NCBI RefSeq assembly: GCF_009708075.1
Contig: NZ_WMBT01000011.1
Coordinates: forward strand, 1-55,357
Length of the DNA: 55,357 bases
DNA from: Paracoccus lichenicola
Lineage (GTDB): Bacteria > Pseudomonadota > Alphaproteobacteria > Rhodobacterales > Rhodobacteraceae
Reading direction: 5' to 3'
The position numbers and the translations under genes are program-made. The notes beneath the pieces are model-generated. The model had not been told where the DNA came from and made no database searches. It saw nothing but the letters and a program-made list of their open reading frames with translations. Of the stretch, positions 30,805 to 38,966 are shown piece after piece (within the stretch, counting starts at the first letter, position 1; each line of letters starts with the position of its first letter).

Positions 30805-32433
30805 ATGCTTGGCCTCAGCACCCATACGGATACGTTCTGCCGCGACAACCTGCCCCCGGCGGACAGCCAACCCGTCTTTCTTCTGGACCGCTTCGCCTAT
30901 CCCGAAACGCTGAACGCGGCGGTCGAGCTGACCGACCGCATGGTCGAACGCGGCTTCGGCGACCGGGTGGCGCTGGTGGGCCAGGGCCGCAGCCGCACCT
31001 ATGCGGAACTGGCCGACTGGACCAGCCGCATCGCCCGCGCCCTGGTCGAGGATTACGGCATCAAGCCCGGCAACCGCATCCTGATCCGGTCCCCCAACAC
31101 CCCCGCCCTTGTGGCCTGCTGGCTGGGCGCGACCAAGGCCGGGGCCGTTGTGGTGAACACCATGCCCCTGCTGCGGAAAAAGGAACTGTTGCAGCACACC
31201 GAAAAGGCCCGGATCGCCCTGGCGCTGTGCGACATGCGGATGCTGGACGAATTGCAGGCCTGCATGGCCGAAAGCGCCTTCCTGCAACGCATCGTTCCCT
31301 TCGACGGCACCGCCGCGCTTGACGGCGAACTGGACCGCGCCGCCGCCGCCAAGCCCGCCGGTCCGTTCTGGGTGGACACCGGCCGCGACGACGTGGCGCT
31401 TTTGGGCTTCACCTCGGGTTCCACGGGGGTGCCCAAGGCCACGATGCATTTCCACCGCGACCTGCTGATCATCGCCGACGCCTATGCGCGCGAGATCCTG
31501 GACGTGCGGCCCGACGACGTGTTCGTGGGATCCCCGCCGCTGGCCTTCACCTTCGGGCTTGGCGGGTTGGCGGTCTTTCCGCTGCGCTTCGGCGCCTGCG
31601 CCGTGCTGCTGGAAAAGGCCGCGCCCGCCGACCTGATCGGCATCATCCAGTCGCACAAGGCGACGATCTGCTTTACCGCGCCCACGGCCTATCGCGCGAT
31701 GCTGGCCGCGATGGAGGACGGCGCCGACCTGTCGTCCCTGCGCTGCGCCGTGTCCGCGGGCGAGACCCTGCCCGCGCCGGTCTTCAATGCCTGGATCGAA
31801 AGGACCGGCCGCCCGATGCTGGACGGGATCGGCGGAACCGAGATGCTGCACATCTACATCTCGAACCGCCTGGGCGACGCGCGCCCCGGCGTGACCGGCA
31901 AGCCGCTGACGGGATACGAGGCCAAGGTGGTCGATGACGCCATGAACGAGGTGCCGCGCGGCACGCCCGGCCATCTGGCGGTGCGCGGGCCGGTGGGCTG
32001 CCGCTATCTGGACGACGACCGGCAGGCGCATTATGTCCGCGACGGCTGGAACCTGCCGGGCGACACCTTCATCCAGGACCAGGACGGCTATTTCCGCTTT
32101 GCCGCGCGGTCCGACGACATGATCGTGTCGGCCGGCTACAACATCGCCGGTCCCGAGGTAGAGGCCGCCCTGCTGGCCCATCCCGATGTCGCCGAATGCG
32201 GCGTCGTGGGCGCGGCGGACGAGGCGCGCGGCATCATCGTGCAGGCCCATGTCGTGCTGCGCCCCGGCGTGACGGCCTGCGACGACAAGGCCAGGGAATT
32301 GCAGGACTTCGTCAAGCGCACCATCGCGCCCTACAAGTACCCCCGTTCGGTCGTCTTTGCCGACACCCTGCCCAAGACCGAAAGCGGCAAGATCCAGCGG
32401 TTCCGGCTGAAGCAGGGGATGGCCGTGCAATGA
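30805..32433 (+). CDS. Benzoate/2-aminobenzoate-type CoA ligase
   Basis: A 542-aa ANL-superfamily adenylate-forming ligase. The P-loop-like A3 motif is FTSGSTGVPKATMHFHRD (near residue 195), the A5 region is GIGGTEMLHIYIS, and the C-terminal catalytic lysine lies in KTESGKIQRF. The FTSGSTGxPKATMHFHRD and SPPLAFTFGLGGL segments are characteristic of benzoate-CoA and 2-aminobenzoate-CoA ligases. I placed the start at 30805 (AGGGA nine bases before) instead of an upstream ATG at 30703 inside the LivF end. Its stop overlaps the next start. It probably activates the imported aromatic acid; the exact ring substituents are unknown. Confidence 0.85.
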   Translation: MLGLSTHTDTFCRDNLPPADSQPVFLLDRFAYPETLNAAVELTDRMVERGFGDRVALVGQGRSRTYAELADWTSRIARALVEDYGIKPGNRILIRSPNTPALVACWLGATKAGAVVVNTMPLLRKKELLQHTEKARIALALCDMRMLDELQACMAESAFLQRIVPFDGTAALDGELDRAAAAKPAGPFWVDTGRDDVALLGFTSGSTGVPKATMHFHRDLLIIADAYAREILDVRPDDVFVGSPPLAFTFGLGGLAVFPLRFGACAVLLEKAAPADLIGIIQSHKATICFTAPTAYRAMLAAMEDGADLSSLRCAVSAGETLPAPVFNAWIERTGRPMLDGIGGTEMLHIYISNRLGDARPGVTGKPLTGYEAKVVDDAMNEVPRGTPGHLAVRGPVGCRYLDDDRQAHYVRDGWNLPGDTFIQDQDGYFRFAARSDDMIVSAGYNIAGPEVEAALLAHPDVAECGVVGAADEARGIIVQAHVVLRPGVTACDDKARELQDFVKRTIAPYKYPRSVVFADTLPKTESGKIQRFRLKQGMAVQ

Positions 32434-33269
32434 TGCACGCGATCGCAGACTGGAACGCGGTTTACGACAACGCGCCCGCCATTCCCGATGGCGCTTCCTG
32501 GCCGGGCCGCTGGATCGAACCGGCCCGCGCCTTCCGCGAGTCCATGGGGGACCGCGCCCGGACGGGCATCCCCTACGGGCCGGGCGACCGGAACCGGCTG
32601 GATCTGTTCCTGCCGCAGGACAGGCCCAAGGGACTGGTGGTCTTTGTCCATGGCGGCTTCTGGATGGCGCTGGACCGCAGCTTCTGGTCGCATCTGGCGC
32701 AAGGCCCGCTGGCGCATGGACATGCCGTGGCGATCCCCGAATACGGCCTGTGCCCCGACATCCGCATCGCGGGCATAACGGCCGAGATCGGCGCGGCCAT
32801 CACCACGGCGGCGGATCTGGTGGAAGGTCCGATCCGGCTGGCCGGGCATTCGGCAGGAGGGCACCTGGTCAGCCGCATGGTCAGCCACACCTCTCCGCTG
32901 TCCGGCGCGGTGCGGGGGCGGGTCGCGGGGGTGGTCTCGATCTCGGGCCTGCACGACCTGCGCCCGCTGCGCCGGACATGGCGGCAAGACACCCTGCGGA
33001 TCGACGAGGCCGAGGCGCGTGCCGAAAGCCCCGCCCTGCTGGAGCCATTGCCCGGCACGTGCATCACCTGCTGGGTGGGGGCGTCCGAAACCTCGGAATT
33101 CCGGCGCCAGAACGCGCTGCTGGCCAACATCTGGCGCGGCCTGGGCGCCGCCACCGATTGCGTCGAGGAACCGGACCGCCACCATTTCAACGTCGTGGAC
33201 GGACTGGCAAGGGCCGATCACCCGATGCTGACGGCCCTGCTGGGATCCGCGGGGTGCCGTTGCGGGTGA
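32430..33269 (+). CDS. Alpha/beta hydrolase, arylformamidase (kynurenine formamidase)-like
   Basis: A 279-aa hydrolase of the HSL/arylformamidase group. The oxyanion motif is VFVHGGFWMALD (HGG at residues 74-76), the nucleophile is Ser141 in LAGHSAGGHL, and the C-terminal His is in DRHHFNVVDGL. Such enzymes cleave N-formylkynurenine or other N-formyl/acyl aryl amides and esters. It is coupled to the ligase (the ATG overlaps the ligase stop). With the 2-aminobenzoate-type ligase and a flavin monooxygenase it suggests deformylation or deacylation of an anilide or anthranilate-like compound; that link is inference. Confidence 0.82.
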   Translation: MMHAIADWNAVYDNAPAIPDGASWPGRWIEPARAFRESMGDRARTGIPYGPGDRNRLDLFLPQDRPKGLVVFVHGGFWMALDRSFWSHLAQGPLAHGHAVAIPEYGLCPDIRIAGITAEIGAAITTAADLVEGPIRLAGHSAGGHLVSRMVSHTSPLSGAVRGRVAGVVSISGLHDLRPLRRTWRQDTLRIDEAEARAESPALLEPLPGTCITCWVGASETSEFRRQNALLANIWRGLGAATDCVEEPDRHHFNVVDGLARADHPMLTALLGSAGCRCG

Positions 33270-33281
33270 TCGCCCCGTTGC

Positions 33282-33301
33282 GGTGCGTGCGAGCACGCAC
33301 C
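33282..33301. repeat. Perfect inverted repeat GGTGCGTGC-GA-GCACGCACC
   Basis: A 9-bp hairpin 12 bases after the hydrolase stop. It has no U-tract. It resembles short palindromic intergenic words common in proteobacterial genomes and may serve as the operon's 3' end. Confidence 0.5.
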
Positions 33302-33381
33302 CTACGGCCCGCGTGTTTGCAAGCGCGGCGTTGATGATCTACTCCGTCACAAGGGATTGCCTGCATCGGGGTGCCATCGGA

Positions 33382-34587
33382 ATGACGGAACGGGCAACAG
33401 CGGCGGACAAGGTCCGGGACCACGACTTTCGCGACGACATCCTTGCCGTCGCCGACAATCCGGCGGTGCCGACGATGCTGGAAACGGTGTGCCTGGCGAC
33501 CGGCCTGCGCTTTGCCGCCATCGCGCGCGTCAACGACGAACGCTGGATCACCTGCAGCGTCGCGGATGCCCTGGATTTCGGCCTCGGGCCGGGGGACGAG
33601 CTGGTGGTGGAATCCACGCTCTGCCACGAGGTCCGGCAGCAGCAGGCGGAAATCGTCATCAACGACGCGCAATGCGACGACGCGTATCGCGACCACCGCA
33701 CGCCCAGGCTTTACGGGTTCCGCAGCTATCTGTCGGTGCCGATCTTGCGCCCGGACGGCAGCTTCTTCGGCACGCTCTGCGCGCTTGACCCGGAACCCAA
33801 CCGGCTGGACGACCCGCGCATCCTGGACATGGCGCGCATGTTCGCCAGGATGGTCGGCGACACGCTGCAAGTGCAGGACCGGCTGAAGGAAACGCAGGGG
33901 GAACTGGCCCGGGAACGCCGCCTTGCGCTGGTGCAGGAAGAATTCATGGCGATCCTGGCGCATGACCTGCGCAATCCCGTCGGCGCCATCGGCGCCGGCC
34001 TGCGGATGCTGTCGCGGATGGATCAGGACCCCCCGGCCACCGAACTGATCGTCATGATGGAGGCGACCGTCCAGCGCATGGCCAGCCTGGTGAACAACCT
34101 GATGGACCACGCCCGCAACCGTCTGGGCGGCGGCATCGTCCTGGACCGCAGCCGCGACGGCACGCTGGGCAATGCGCTGCGCCTGATCGTCGCCGAATTC
34201 CGCGCCATTGCCCCCGGCCGGCGGATCAACGCGGTTATCGACATTCCCCATCCGGTCAGTTGCGACCGGGCGCGGATCGCGCAACTGCTGTCGAACCTGC
34301 TGGGCAACGCCGTCGCCCATGGCGCCGAGGACCGGCCCATCGACGTGTCCGCCCAGGTATCGGACGGCATCTTCCGCCTGCACGTCGCCAACGAGGGCAA
34401 GCCGATCCCCCCGGACCAGATCCCCGCCCTGTTCGCGCCCTTCAACAAGGGCAGCACCCCCCGGCGCGAGGGGCTTGGCCTTGGCCTCTACATCGCGGCG
34501 GAAATCGCCAGGGCGCATGGCGGCAGCATGGCGGTCAGCTCGGACGCGGCCCGGACGGTCTTCACGTTCGAGATGCCCTGCGGATAA
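33382..34587 (+). CDS. GAF-domain sensor histidine kinase
   Basis: A 401-aa soluble kinase. Residues about 20-165 form a GAF sensor domain (the GFRSYLSVPILRPDGSFFGTLCALD segment is typical). Next come a HisKA dimerisation helix with phospho-acceptor His194 in AHDLRNPVG and an HATPase domain with N-box LLSNLLGNAVAHG and G-box REGLGLGLYIA. There is no transmembrane segment, so it senses a cytoplasmic or diffusible signal. I prefer the ATG at 33382 over one at 33334, though no strong ribosome-binding site is seen. No response regulator is adjacent; the receiver proteins at 40551 and 41651 are possible partners. It shows no stress-type promoter. Confidence 0.88.
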   Translation: MTERATAADKVRDHDFRDDILAVADNPAVPTMLETVCLATGLRFAAIARVNDERWITCSVADALDFGLGPGDELVVESTLCHEVRQQQAEIVINDAQCDDAYRDHRTPRLYGFRSYLSVPILRPDGSFFGTLCALDPEPNRLDDPRILDMARMFARMVGDTLQVQDRLKETQGELARERRLALVQEEFMAILAHDLRNPVGAIGAGLRMLSRMDQDPPATELIVMMEATVQRMASLVNNLMDHARNRLGGGIVLDRSRDGTLGNALRLIVAEFRAIAPGRRINAVIDIPHPVSCDRARIAQLLSNLLGNAVAHGAEDRPIDVSAQVSDGIFRLHVANEGKPIPPDQIPALFAPFNKGSTPRREGLGLGLYIAAEIARAHGGSMAVSSDAARTVFTFEMPCG

Positions 34588-34723
34588 GGGCGCGCTTCGC
34601 AGCCGTCATGGCAAGCAAGACGGTGGGCGCCCGGGTCGATGACCGGGATCATGCGCCCGGGACCACCAGGGGCAAACCGTCCGTCCCATCACGGGCATCC
34701 CGCGCCGCCGGGCCGGAGGGGCA

Positions 34724-34756
34724 GGACAGCGGCAGGGACAGGTCCCGCCGCTGTCC
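34724..34756. other. Strong hairpin between convergent genes
   Basis: GGACAGCGGC pairs with GCCGCTGTCC (10 bp) around an inner GGGA-CAGG-TCCC stem. It lies between the histidine kinase and the small-protein operon and may be a terminator without a clear U-tract. The stretch 34588-34723 shows no gene. Confidence 0.4.
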
Positions 34757-34774
34757 GGTTCGCGCCGGGGCGGC

Positions 34775-34984
34775 CTAGCGGCCGCCCTTGGTCTTGGGGT
34801 CATGGGTGTGGTGGCTGTCGCGCACCCCGCCCCCGCCCGAGACATCCGAATCCGGGCCGTTGGTCGGCTCGCCGGGCGCGGGTCCCCGGTTCTCGGTGGG
34901 GTCGGGAAGGTCGGGGCGCTGGTGGCTGCTGCCGGGACCGCCGTGATGGCGGTTGGCGGCCTCGGTTTTCTTCGACGTGGACAT
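34775..34984 (-). CDS. Small hydrophilic disordered protein (69 aa)
   Basis: A 69-aa protein beginning MSTSKKTEAANRHHGGPGSS and ending in a Lys-Gly-Gly-Arg tail. It is rich in Gly, Pro, His, Asp and Ser, with no hydrophobic core, so it is almost certainly disordered. It starts 4 bases after the stop of the 62-aa gene and shares its transcript. No known family. Composition and promoter type link it with the 53-aa protein at 12606-12767; a protective or chaperone-like stress role is conjecture. Confidence 0.65.
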   Translation of the reverse strand: MSTSKKTEAANRHHGGPGSSHQRPDLPDPTENRGPAPGEPTNGPDSDVSGGGGVRDSHHTHDPKTKGGR

Positions 34985-34988
34985 CGGG

Positions 34989-35177
34989 TTACCTGTCCTG
35001 CTGGTGGCCTTGGTTGGTGGTGTTCTGCTTGATGTTTCCCTGCCGCCCCTGCTGGTCCAGGTTGCGCTGGCGGGGATCGGGGATGGCGTCATCCGTCTGG
35101 ACGGACCCCTTGGCGGGGTCGCCGGGGCCTTTGGTGCTGCGGTTCGCCGGCGGGACGGGTGGAAGTCGCTGGGACAT
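34989..35177 (-). CDS. Small hydrophilic disordered protein (62 aa)
   Basis: A 62-aa protein beginning MSQRLPPVPPANRSTKGPGD, with a Gln/Asn/Gly-rich C-terminal half. The ATG at 35177 follows CAGGAGGAACATC, a strong ribosome-binding site. A GAAAC-N17-GGTT promoter (one mismatch in the -35) lies 26 bases upstream. It is first of a two-gene unit with the 69-aa protein. No family recognised. Confidence 0.65.
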   Translation of the reverse strand: MSQRLPPVPPANRSTKGPGDPAKGSVQTDDAIPDPRQRNLDQQGRQGNIKQNTTNQGHQQDR

Positions 35178-35202
35178 GATGTTCCTCCTGTAGCAGGGGA
35201 CT

Positions 35203-35228
35203 AACCCGCCCGAGGCGCATTTTGTTTC
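35203..35228 (-). promoter_or_regulatory. EcfG-type promoter for the small-protein operon (one mismatch)
   Basis: Minus strand GAAAC (35228-35224), 17-base spacer, GGTT (35206-35203), 26 bases before the ATG at 35177. The -35 differs from GGAAC at the second base. Confidence 0.45.
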
Positions 35229-35239
35229 AACGACTGGCC

Positions 35240-35264
35240 GGAACCCTGTCCCCCGGCACGGGTT
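35240..35264 (+). promoter_or_regulatory. EcfG-type promoter for the alcohol dehydrogenase gene
   Basis: GGAAC (35240-35244), 16-base spacer, GGTT (35261-35264), 64 bases before the ATG at 35329. It lies back to back with the promoter of the small-protein operon. Confidence 0.6.
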
Positions 35265-35328
35265 CGACGCCAGACCCCGGCCCGGATGCCGCATCGGGAC
35301 CGGTCCATGACACGAAAAGGAAAACGCC

Positions 35329-36378
35329 ATGACCATTCTTGCCGTCGGTGCCCAAGCCGCCGACCAGCCGCTGGACCGCATGGAGATCACCCGCCGCGAC
35401 CTGGGCGCCCATGACGTGCGGATCGAGATCATCTATTGCGGCATCTGCCATTCCGACCTGCACCAGGTGCGCAGCGAATGGGCGGGCACGCTGTATCCTT
35501 GCGTGCCGGGGCACGAGATCGTGGGCCGCGTGGCCGCCGTGGGCGGCCATGTGACCGGCCACAAGATCGGCGACCTGGTGGGCGTCGGCTGCATCGTCGA
35601 TAGCTGCCAGCACTGCCCCGATTGCGACGAGGGGCTGGAGAATTACTGCGACGGCATGGTCGGCACCTACAACGGCCCGACCCCCGACGCGCCGGGCCAT
35701 ACGCTGGGCGGGTATTCGCAAGCCATCGTGGTCCACGAACGCTATGTCCTGCGCATCACCCACCCCGAGGAGCAACTGGCCGCCGTGGCCCCGCTGCTGT
35801 GTGCGGGGATCACGACATATTCGCCGCTGCGCCACTGGGGCGCGGGTCCGGGCAGGAAGGTGGGCGTGGTGGGCATCGGCGGCCTGGGCCACATGGGCGT
35901 GAAGCTCGCCCACGCCATGGGCGCACATGTGGTGGCCTTCACGACCTCGGCGGGCAAGACCCAGGATGCCAAGGCGCTTGGCGCCGACGAGGTGGTGGTG
36001 TCCCGCAATCCCGAGGAGATGGCGGCCCACGCGCAAAGCTTCGACCTGATCCTGAACACGGTCGCGGCGCCCCATGATCTCGACTCGTTCCTGGCGCTGC
36101 TCAAGCGCGACGGCACCATGGTGCTGGTGGGCGCGCCCGCTACGCCGCACCCCTCGCCCAACGTCTTCAACCTGATCATGCGCCGCCGTTCCCTCGCCGG
36201 ATCCATGATCGGCGGCATCCCCGAAACGCAGGAGATGCTGGACTTCTGCGCGGAACACGGCATCACCGCCGACATCGAGATGATCCGCGCGGACGAGATC
36301 GAGCAGGCTTACGCCCGGATGCTGAAGGGCGACGTGAAATACCGCTTCGTCATGGACATCGCCACGATGGCGGGCTGA
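35329..36378 (+). CDS. NADP-dependent zinc alcohol/aldehyde reductase (YahK/CAD type)
   Basis: A 349-aa medium-chain dehydrogenase of the cinnamyl-alcohol-dehydrogenase branch, which usually reduces aldehydes with NADPH. Catalytic zinc ligands are Cys in CGICHSDLH and His-Glu in PGHEIVGRV; structural zinc cysteines are in CQHCPDCDEGLENYC. The nucleotide motif is VGIGGLGHMGVKLAHAMG near residue 180. The FTTSAGK segment after it, with Ser in place of an acidic residue at the end of beta-2, fits NADPH preference. It has a GGAAC-N16-GGTT promoter and is monocistronic, so a role in removing stress-derived aldehydes is plausible. Confidence 0.9.
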   Translation: MTILAVGAQAADQPLDRMEITRRDLGAHDVRIEIIYCGICHSDLHQVRSEWAGTLYPCVPGHEIVGRVAAVGGHVTGHKIGDLVGVGCIVDSCQHCPDCDEGLENYCDGMVGTYNGPTPDAPGHTLGGYSQAIVVHERYVLRITHPEEQLAAVAPLLCAGITTYSPLRHWGAGPGRKVGVVGIGGLGHMGVKLAHAMGAHVVAFTTSAGKTQDAKALGADEVVVSRNPEEMAAHAQSFDLILNTVAAPHDLDSFLALLKRDGTMVLVGAPATPHPSPNVFNLIMRRRSLAGSMIGGIPETQEMLDFCAEHGITADIEMIRADEIEQAYARMLKGDVKYRFVMDIATMAG

Positions 36379-36383
36379 CACGG

Positions 36384-36407
36384 GGGGCGGCGATCTGCCG
36401 CCGCCCC
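36384..36407. terminator. Hairpin between convergent genes
   Basis: An 8-bp stem GGGGCGGC/GCCGCCCC with an 8-base loop, just after the alcohol dehydrogenase stop and before the end of the permease gene on the other strand. There is no clear U-tract. Confidence 0.4.
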
Positions 36408-36440
36408 ACGCCGCAGGATGCCCCGGGCAGGCCCCGGGCG

Positions 36441-38966
36441 TCATTCCTGCGCGCGCAGCACCCGGGCCGGGCGGGCGGACAGCGGGCGCAGCGCGAAGAC
36501 CAGGCCCGCCGCCAGGGTTGCGCCGATCCCGCCCGCGATGATGGCCAAGGCCGATCCCGGGGCAGGGCGATAGTCCATTTCCATCACCTGCGTCAGGATC
36601 GCCCATGACGCCAGGGCGGCCACACCCACCGCGACCAGCCCCGCCGCCGCGCCCATCAGCACCGACCGCAGCGCGAAGCTGGCCAGCACCCGGCCCCGCG
36701 TGGCGCCCAGGGTCTTGAGCACCGCCGCCTCGAAGACGCGGGCGCGCTCGCCCGCCGCCGCCGCGCCGATCAGCACGGCAAAGCCGGTCGCCAGCGTCGC
36801 CATCGCCGCCATCGAGGTGGCCGATGCCAGCGCCGCCATCGCCTCGGCCACCCGGCCCGCCACCTCGCGCACGGCGACGGCGGTGATGTTGGGATAGGCG
36901 TTCGAGATGTCGCGCCCGATCCGCCCCTCGGCCGCCGGGTCGGCATGGACGGTGGCGATATGGGTATGGGGCGCGGCGGCAAGGCTGGCCGCGTCGAAGA
37001 TCATCACGAAGCCGATCCCGCCGCTGCGGAAGTCCAGTTGCCGGAAGTTTGCGACGGTGGCGGTGATGTCGCGCCCCAGGATGTTGACCGTGATCCGGTC
37101 GCCCAAGGCCAGGCCCAGCTCGGCGGCCTCGTCGGCACTGACGCTCACAAGCGGCGGGCCGGCATAGCCGTCCGGCCACCAGTCGCCCGCCGTCAGCACC
37201 GTGCCGGGGGGCGGGGTCGCCGCATAGCTGACGCCCCGGTCGCCGCGCAGCACCCAGTGGTCGCCCCATTCGCGGGCCGGGATGCCGTTGATCGCCGTGA
37301 TGATCCCGCGCAGCGACGGCGCGGTCTCGACCTCGCTTGCGCCCGGATCGGCGGCCAGCCGGTCCAGGAAGCCGGGCAATTGGTCGGGCTGGATGTCGAT
37401 GAAGAAGAAGGACGGGGCGCGGTCGGGCAGCTCGGCGGCGATGGCGCGGCGCAGGTTGGCGTCGATCTGACCGACGGTGGCCAGGACTGTCAGACCAAGG
37501 CCCAGCGACAGGACCACCGCCGCAGCACCCTCCTGCGGGCTGCCGACCGCGCCAAAGGCCAGGCGCAGCGCGGTGCGCCCACGAAGCCAGGGATGGCGCG
37601 CCAGCCGCCGCGCCAGCGCGCGCAACCCATGCGCCGCCAGCGCCAGGGCCGCCAGCGCCCCCGCGACCCCTGCCGCAGAGGCGAGCGCCAGGCGCGGGGC
37701 CGAGGCCAGCAGGGTGGCCGCCCCGACCAGCGCCGCGACCGCCAGCACCAGCGCCAGCAGGTAAAGCCCGCGCGGGCGGGCGCGCGCGCCGGTCCCGATG
37801 CCCCGGAACAGGGCCGCGGCGCGCACCCGTTCCACCCGCGCCAAGGGCAGCAGGATGAAGATCAGCGCGGTCAGCGTGCCATACAGCGCGGCCTCGGCCA
37901 GGGGGGCGGGATACAGGGCGAACTGGGCCGGGATCGGCAGGCGCGCCTGCAACAGGGGGGCAGCGGCCAGCGGCACAAGCCCGCCCAAGGCCAGCCCGCC
38001 CGCCACCCCCAGCAGGGTCAGCACGCCGATCTGCATCAGATAGACCGCGACGATCGTGCGCCCTTCGGCCCCGAGCGTCTTCAGCGTGGCGATGACGGGT
38101 GTCTTGCCGTCCAGATAGCTTTGCACGGCGGACGAGACGCCGACGCCCCCGACCGCCAGCCCCGCCAGCCCGACCAGCACCAGGAAGGACCCCAGCCGGT
38201 CCACGAAAGCCTCGACCCCCGGCGCGCCGTTGCGGCTGTCGCGCCAGCGCATCCCCGCGCCGTCGAACCGGGCCTCGGCATCGGCGCGCAGGGCGTCCAG
38301 CGTGTCGCCGGGGCGCAGGGTCAGGCGATAGCCGGTCTCGAACAGGGTGCCGGGGGCCAGCAGCCCCGATCCGGCAAGGCCCGCGGTCGGCACGAGCGTG
38401 CGCGGGCCAAGCCCGAAGGTGGACCCGAGCGCGTCGGGTTCCCCGACCAGCGCGGCCATCAGGACGAAATCCTGCACGCCCAGCCGGAAACGCTCGCCCA
38501 CCGCCAGGCCCAACCGGTCGATCAGCAGCGGATCCATCGCGGCACCCGGCAGCCCGTCGCGCCCGGCCAGCACGGCGGCCACGGGCAGGGGCGGATCGAA
38601 CCGCGCCTGCCCGTAAAGCGGCCAGTTGCCATCGACGCCCTTGACCTGGGTCAGGGCGCGTTCGGCATCCTCGCCCGGGCCGGCCACGGCCATGGACCGG
38701 AAATCCACCACCTCGGACACCCGGGCGGCGCGGGCCGCCATCCAGTCCCGTTCCCCGGCATCGGCAAAGCGATAGGTCAGGCGCATCGCCGCGTCGCCCC
38801 CCAGCAGCACCGCACCTTCGCGCGCCAGGCCGGTGGCGATGGCGGCGCGGACCGATCCGACCGCCGCGATAGCGCCGACGCCCAGCACCAGGCACAGAAG
38901 GAAGATCCAGAACCCCGCCAGCCCGCCGCGCAATTCGCGCCGGGCGATGCGCCAGGCGACGGTCAC
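36441..38966 (-). CDS. FtsX-family ABC transporter permease (YbbP-like)
   Basis: An 841-aa membrane protein of the MacB/FtsX class. One N-terminal transmembrane helix (FWIFLLCLVLGVGAIAAVGS) precedes a large periplasmic domain. A central bundle of about six membrane segments, a second periplasmic region and three C-terminal membrane segments follow (ATLAAGLVFALRPL near the end). Length and layout match YbbP (about 800 aa). The start overlaps the ATPase stop by 4 bases. With the divergent TesA-type gene it reproduces the ybbA-ybbP/tesA locus of E. coli. The function of YbbAP is not settled; it may extract lipids or release an esterase product. Confidence 0.9.
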   Translation of the reverse strand: MTVAWRIARRELRGGLAGFWIFLLCLVLGVGAIAAVGSVRAAIATGLAREGAVLLGGDAAMRLTYRFADAGERDWMAARAARVSEVVDFRSMAVAGPGEDAERALTQVKGVDGNWPLYGQARFDPPLPVAAVLAGRDGLPGAAMDPLLIDRLGLAVGERFRLGVQDFVLMAALVGEPDALGSTFGLGPRTLVPTAGLAGSGLLAPGTLFETGYRLTLRPGDTLDALRADAEARFDGAGMRWRDSRNGAPGVEAFVDRLGSFLVLVGLAGLAVGGVGVSSAVQSYLDGKTPVIATLKTLGAEGRTIVAVYLMQIGVLTLLGVAGGLALGGLVPLAAAPLLQARLPIPAQFALYPAPLAEAALYGTLTALIFILLPLARVERVRAAALFRGIGTGARARPRGLYLLALVLAVAALVGAATLLASAPRLALASAAGVAGALAALALAAHGLRALARRLARHPWLRGRTALRLAFGAVGSPQEGAAAVVLSLGLGLTVLATVGQIDANLRRAIAAELPDRAPSFFFIDIQPDQLPGFLDRLAADPGASEVETAPSLRGIITAINGIPAREWGDHWVLRGDRGVSYAATPPPGTVLTAGDWWPDGYAGPPLVSVSADEAAELGLALGDRITVNILGRDITATVANFRQLDFRSGGIGFVMIFDAASLAAAPHTHIATVHADPAAEGRIGRDISNAYPNITAVAVREVAGRVAEAMAALASATSMAAMATLATGFAVLIGAAAAGERARVFEAAVLKTLGATRGRVLASFALRSVLMGAAAGLVAVGVAALASWAILTQVMEMDYRPAPGSALAIIAGGIGATLAAGLVFALRPLSARPARVLRAQE

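Noticed and set aside
34588..34774. Paired GC-rich inverted repeats after the histidine kinase as a mobile element end
   Set aside because: No second copy, no transposase and no target duplication seen; treated only as a hairpin.
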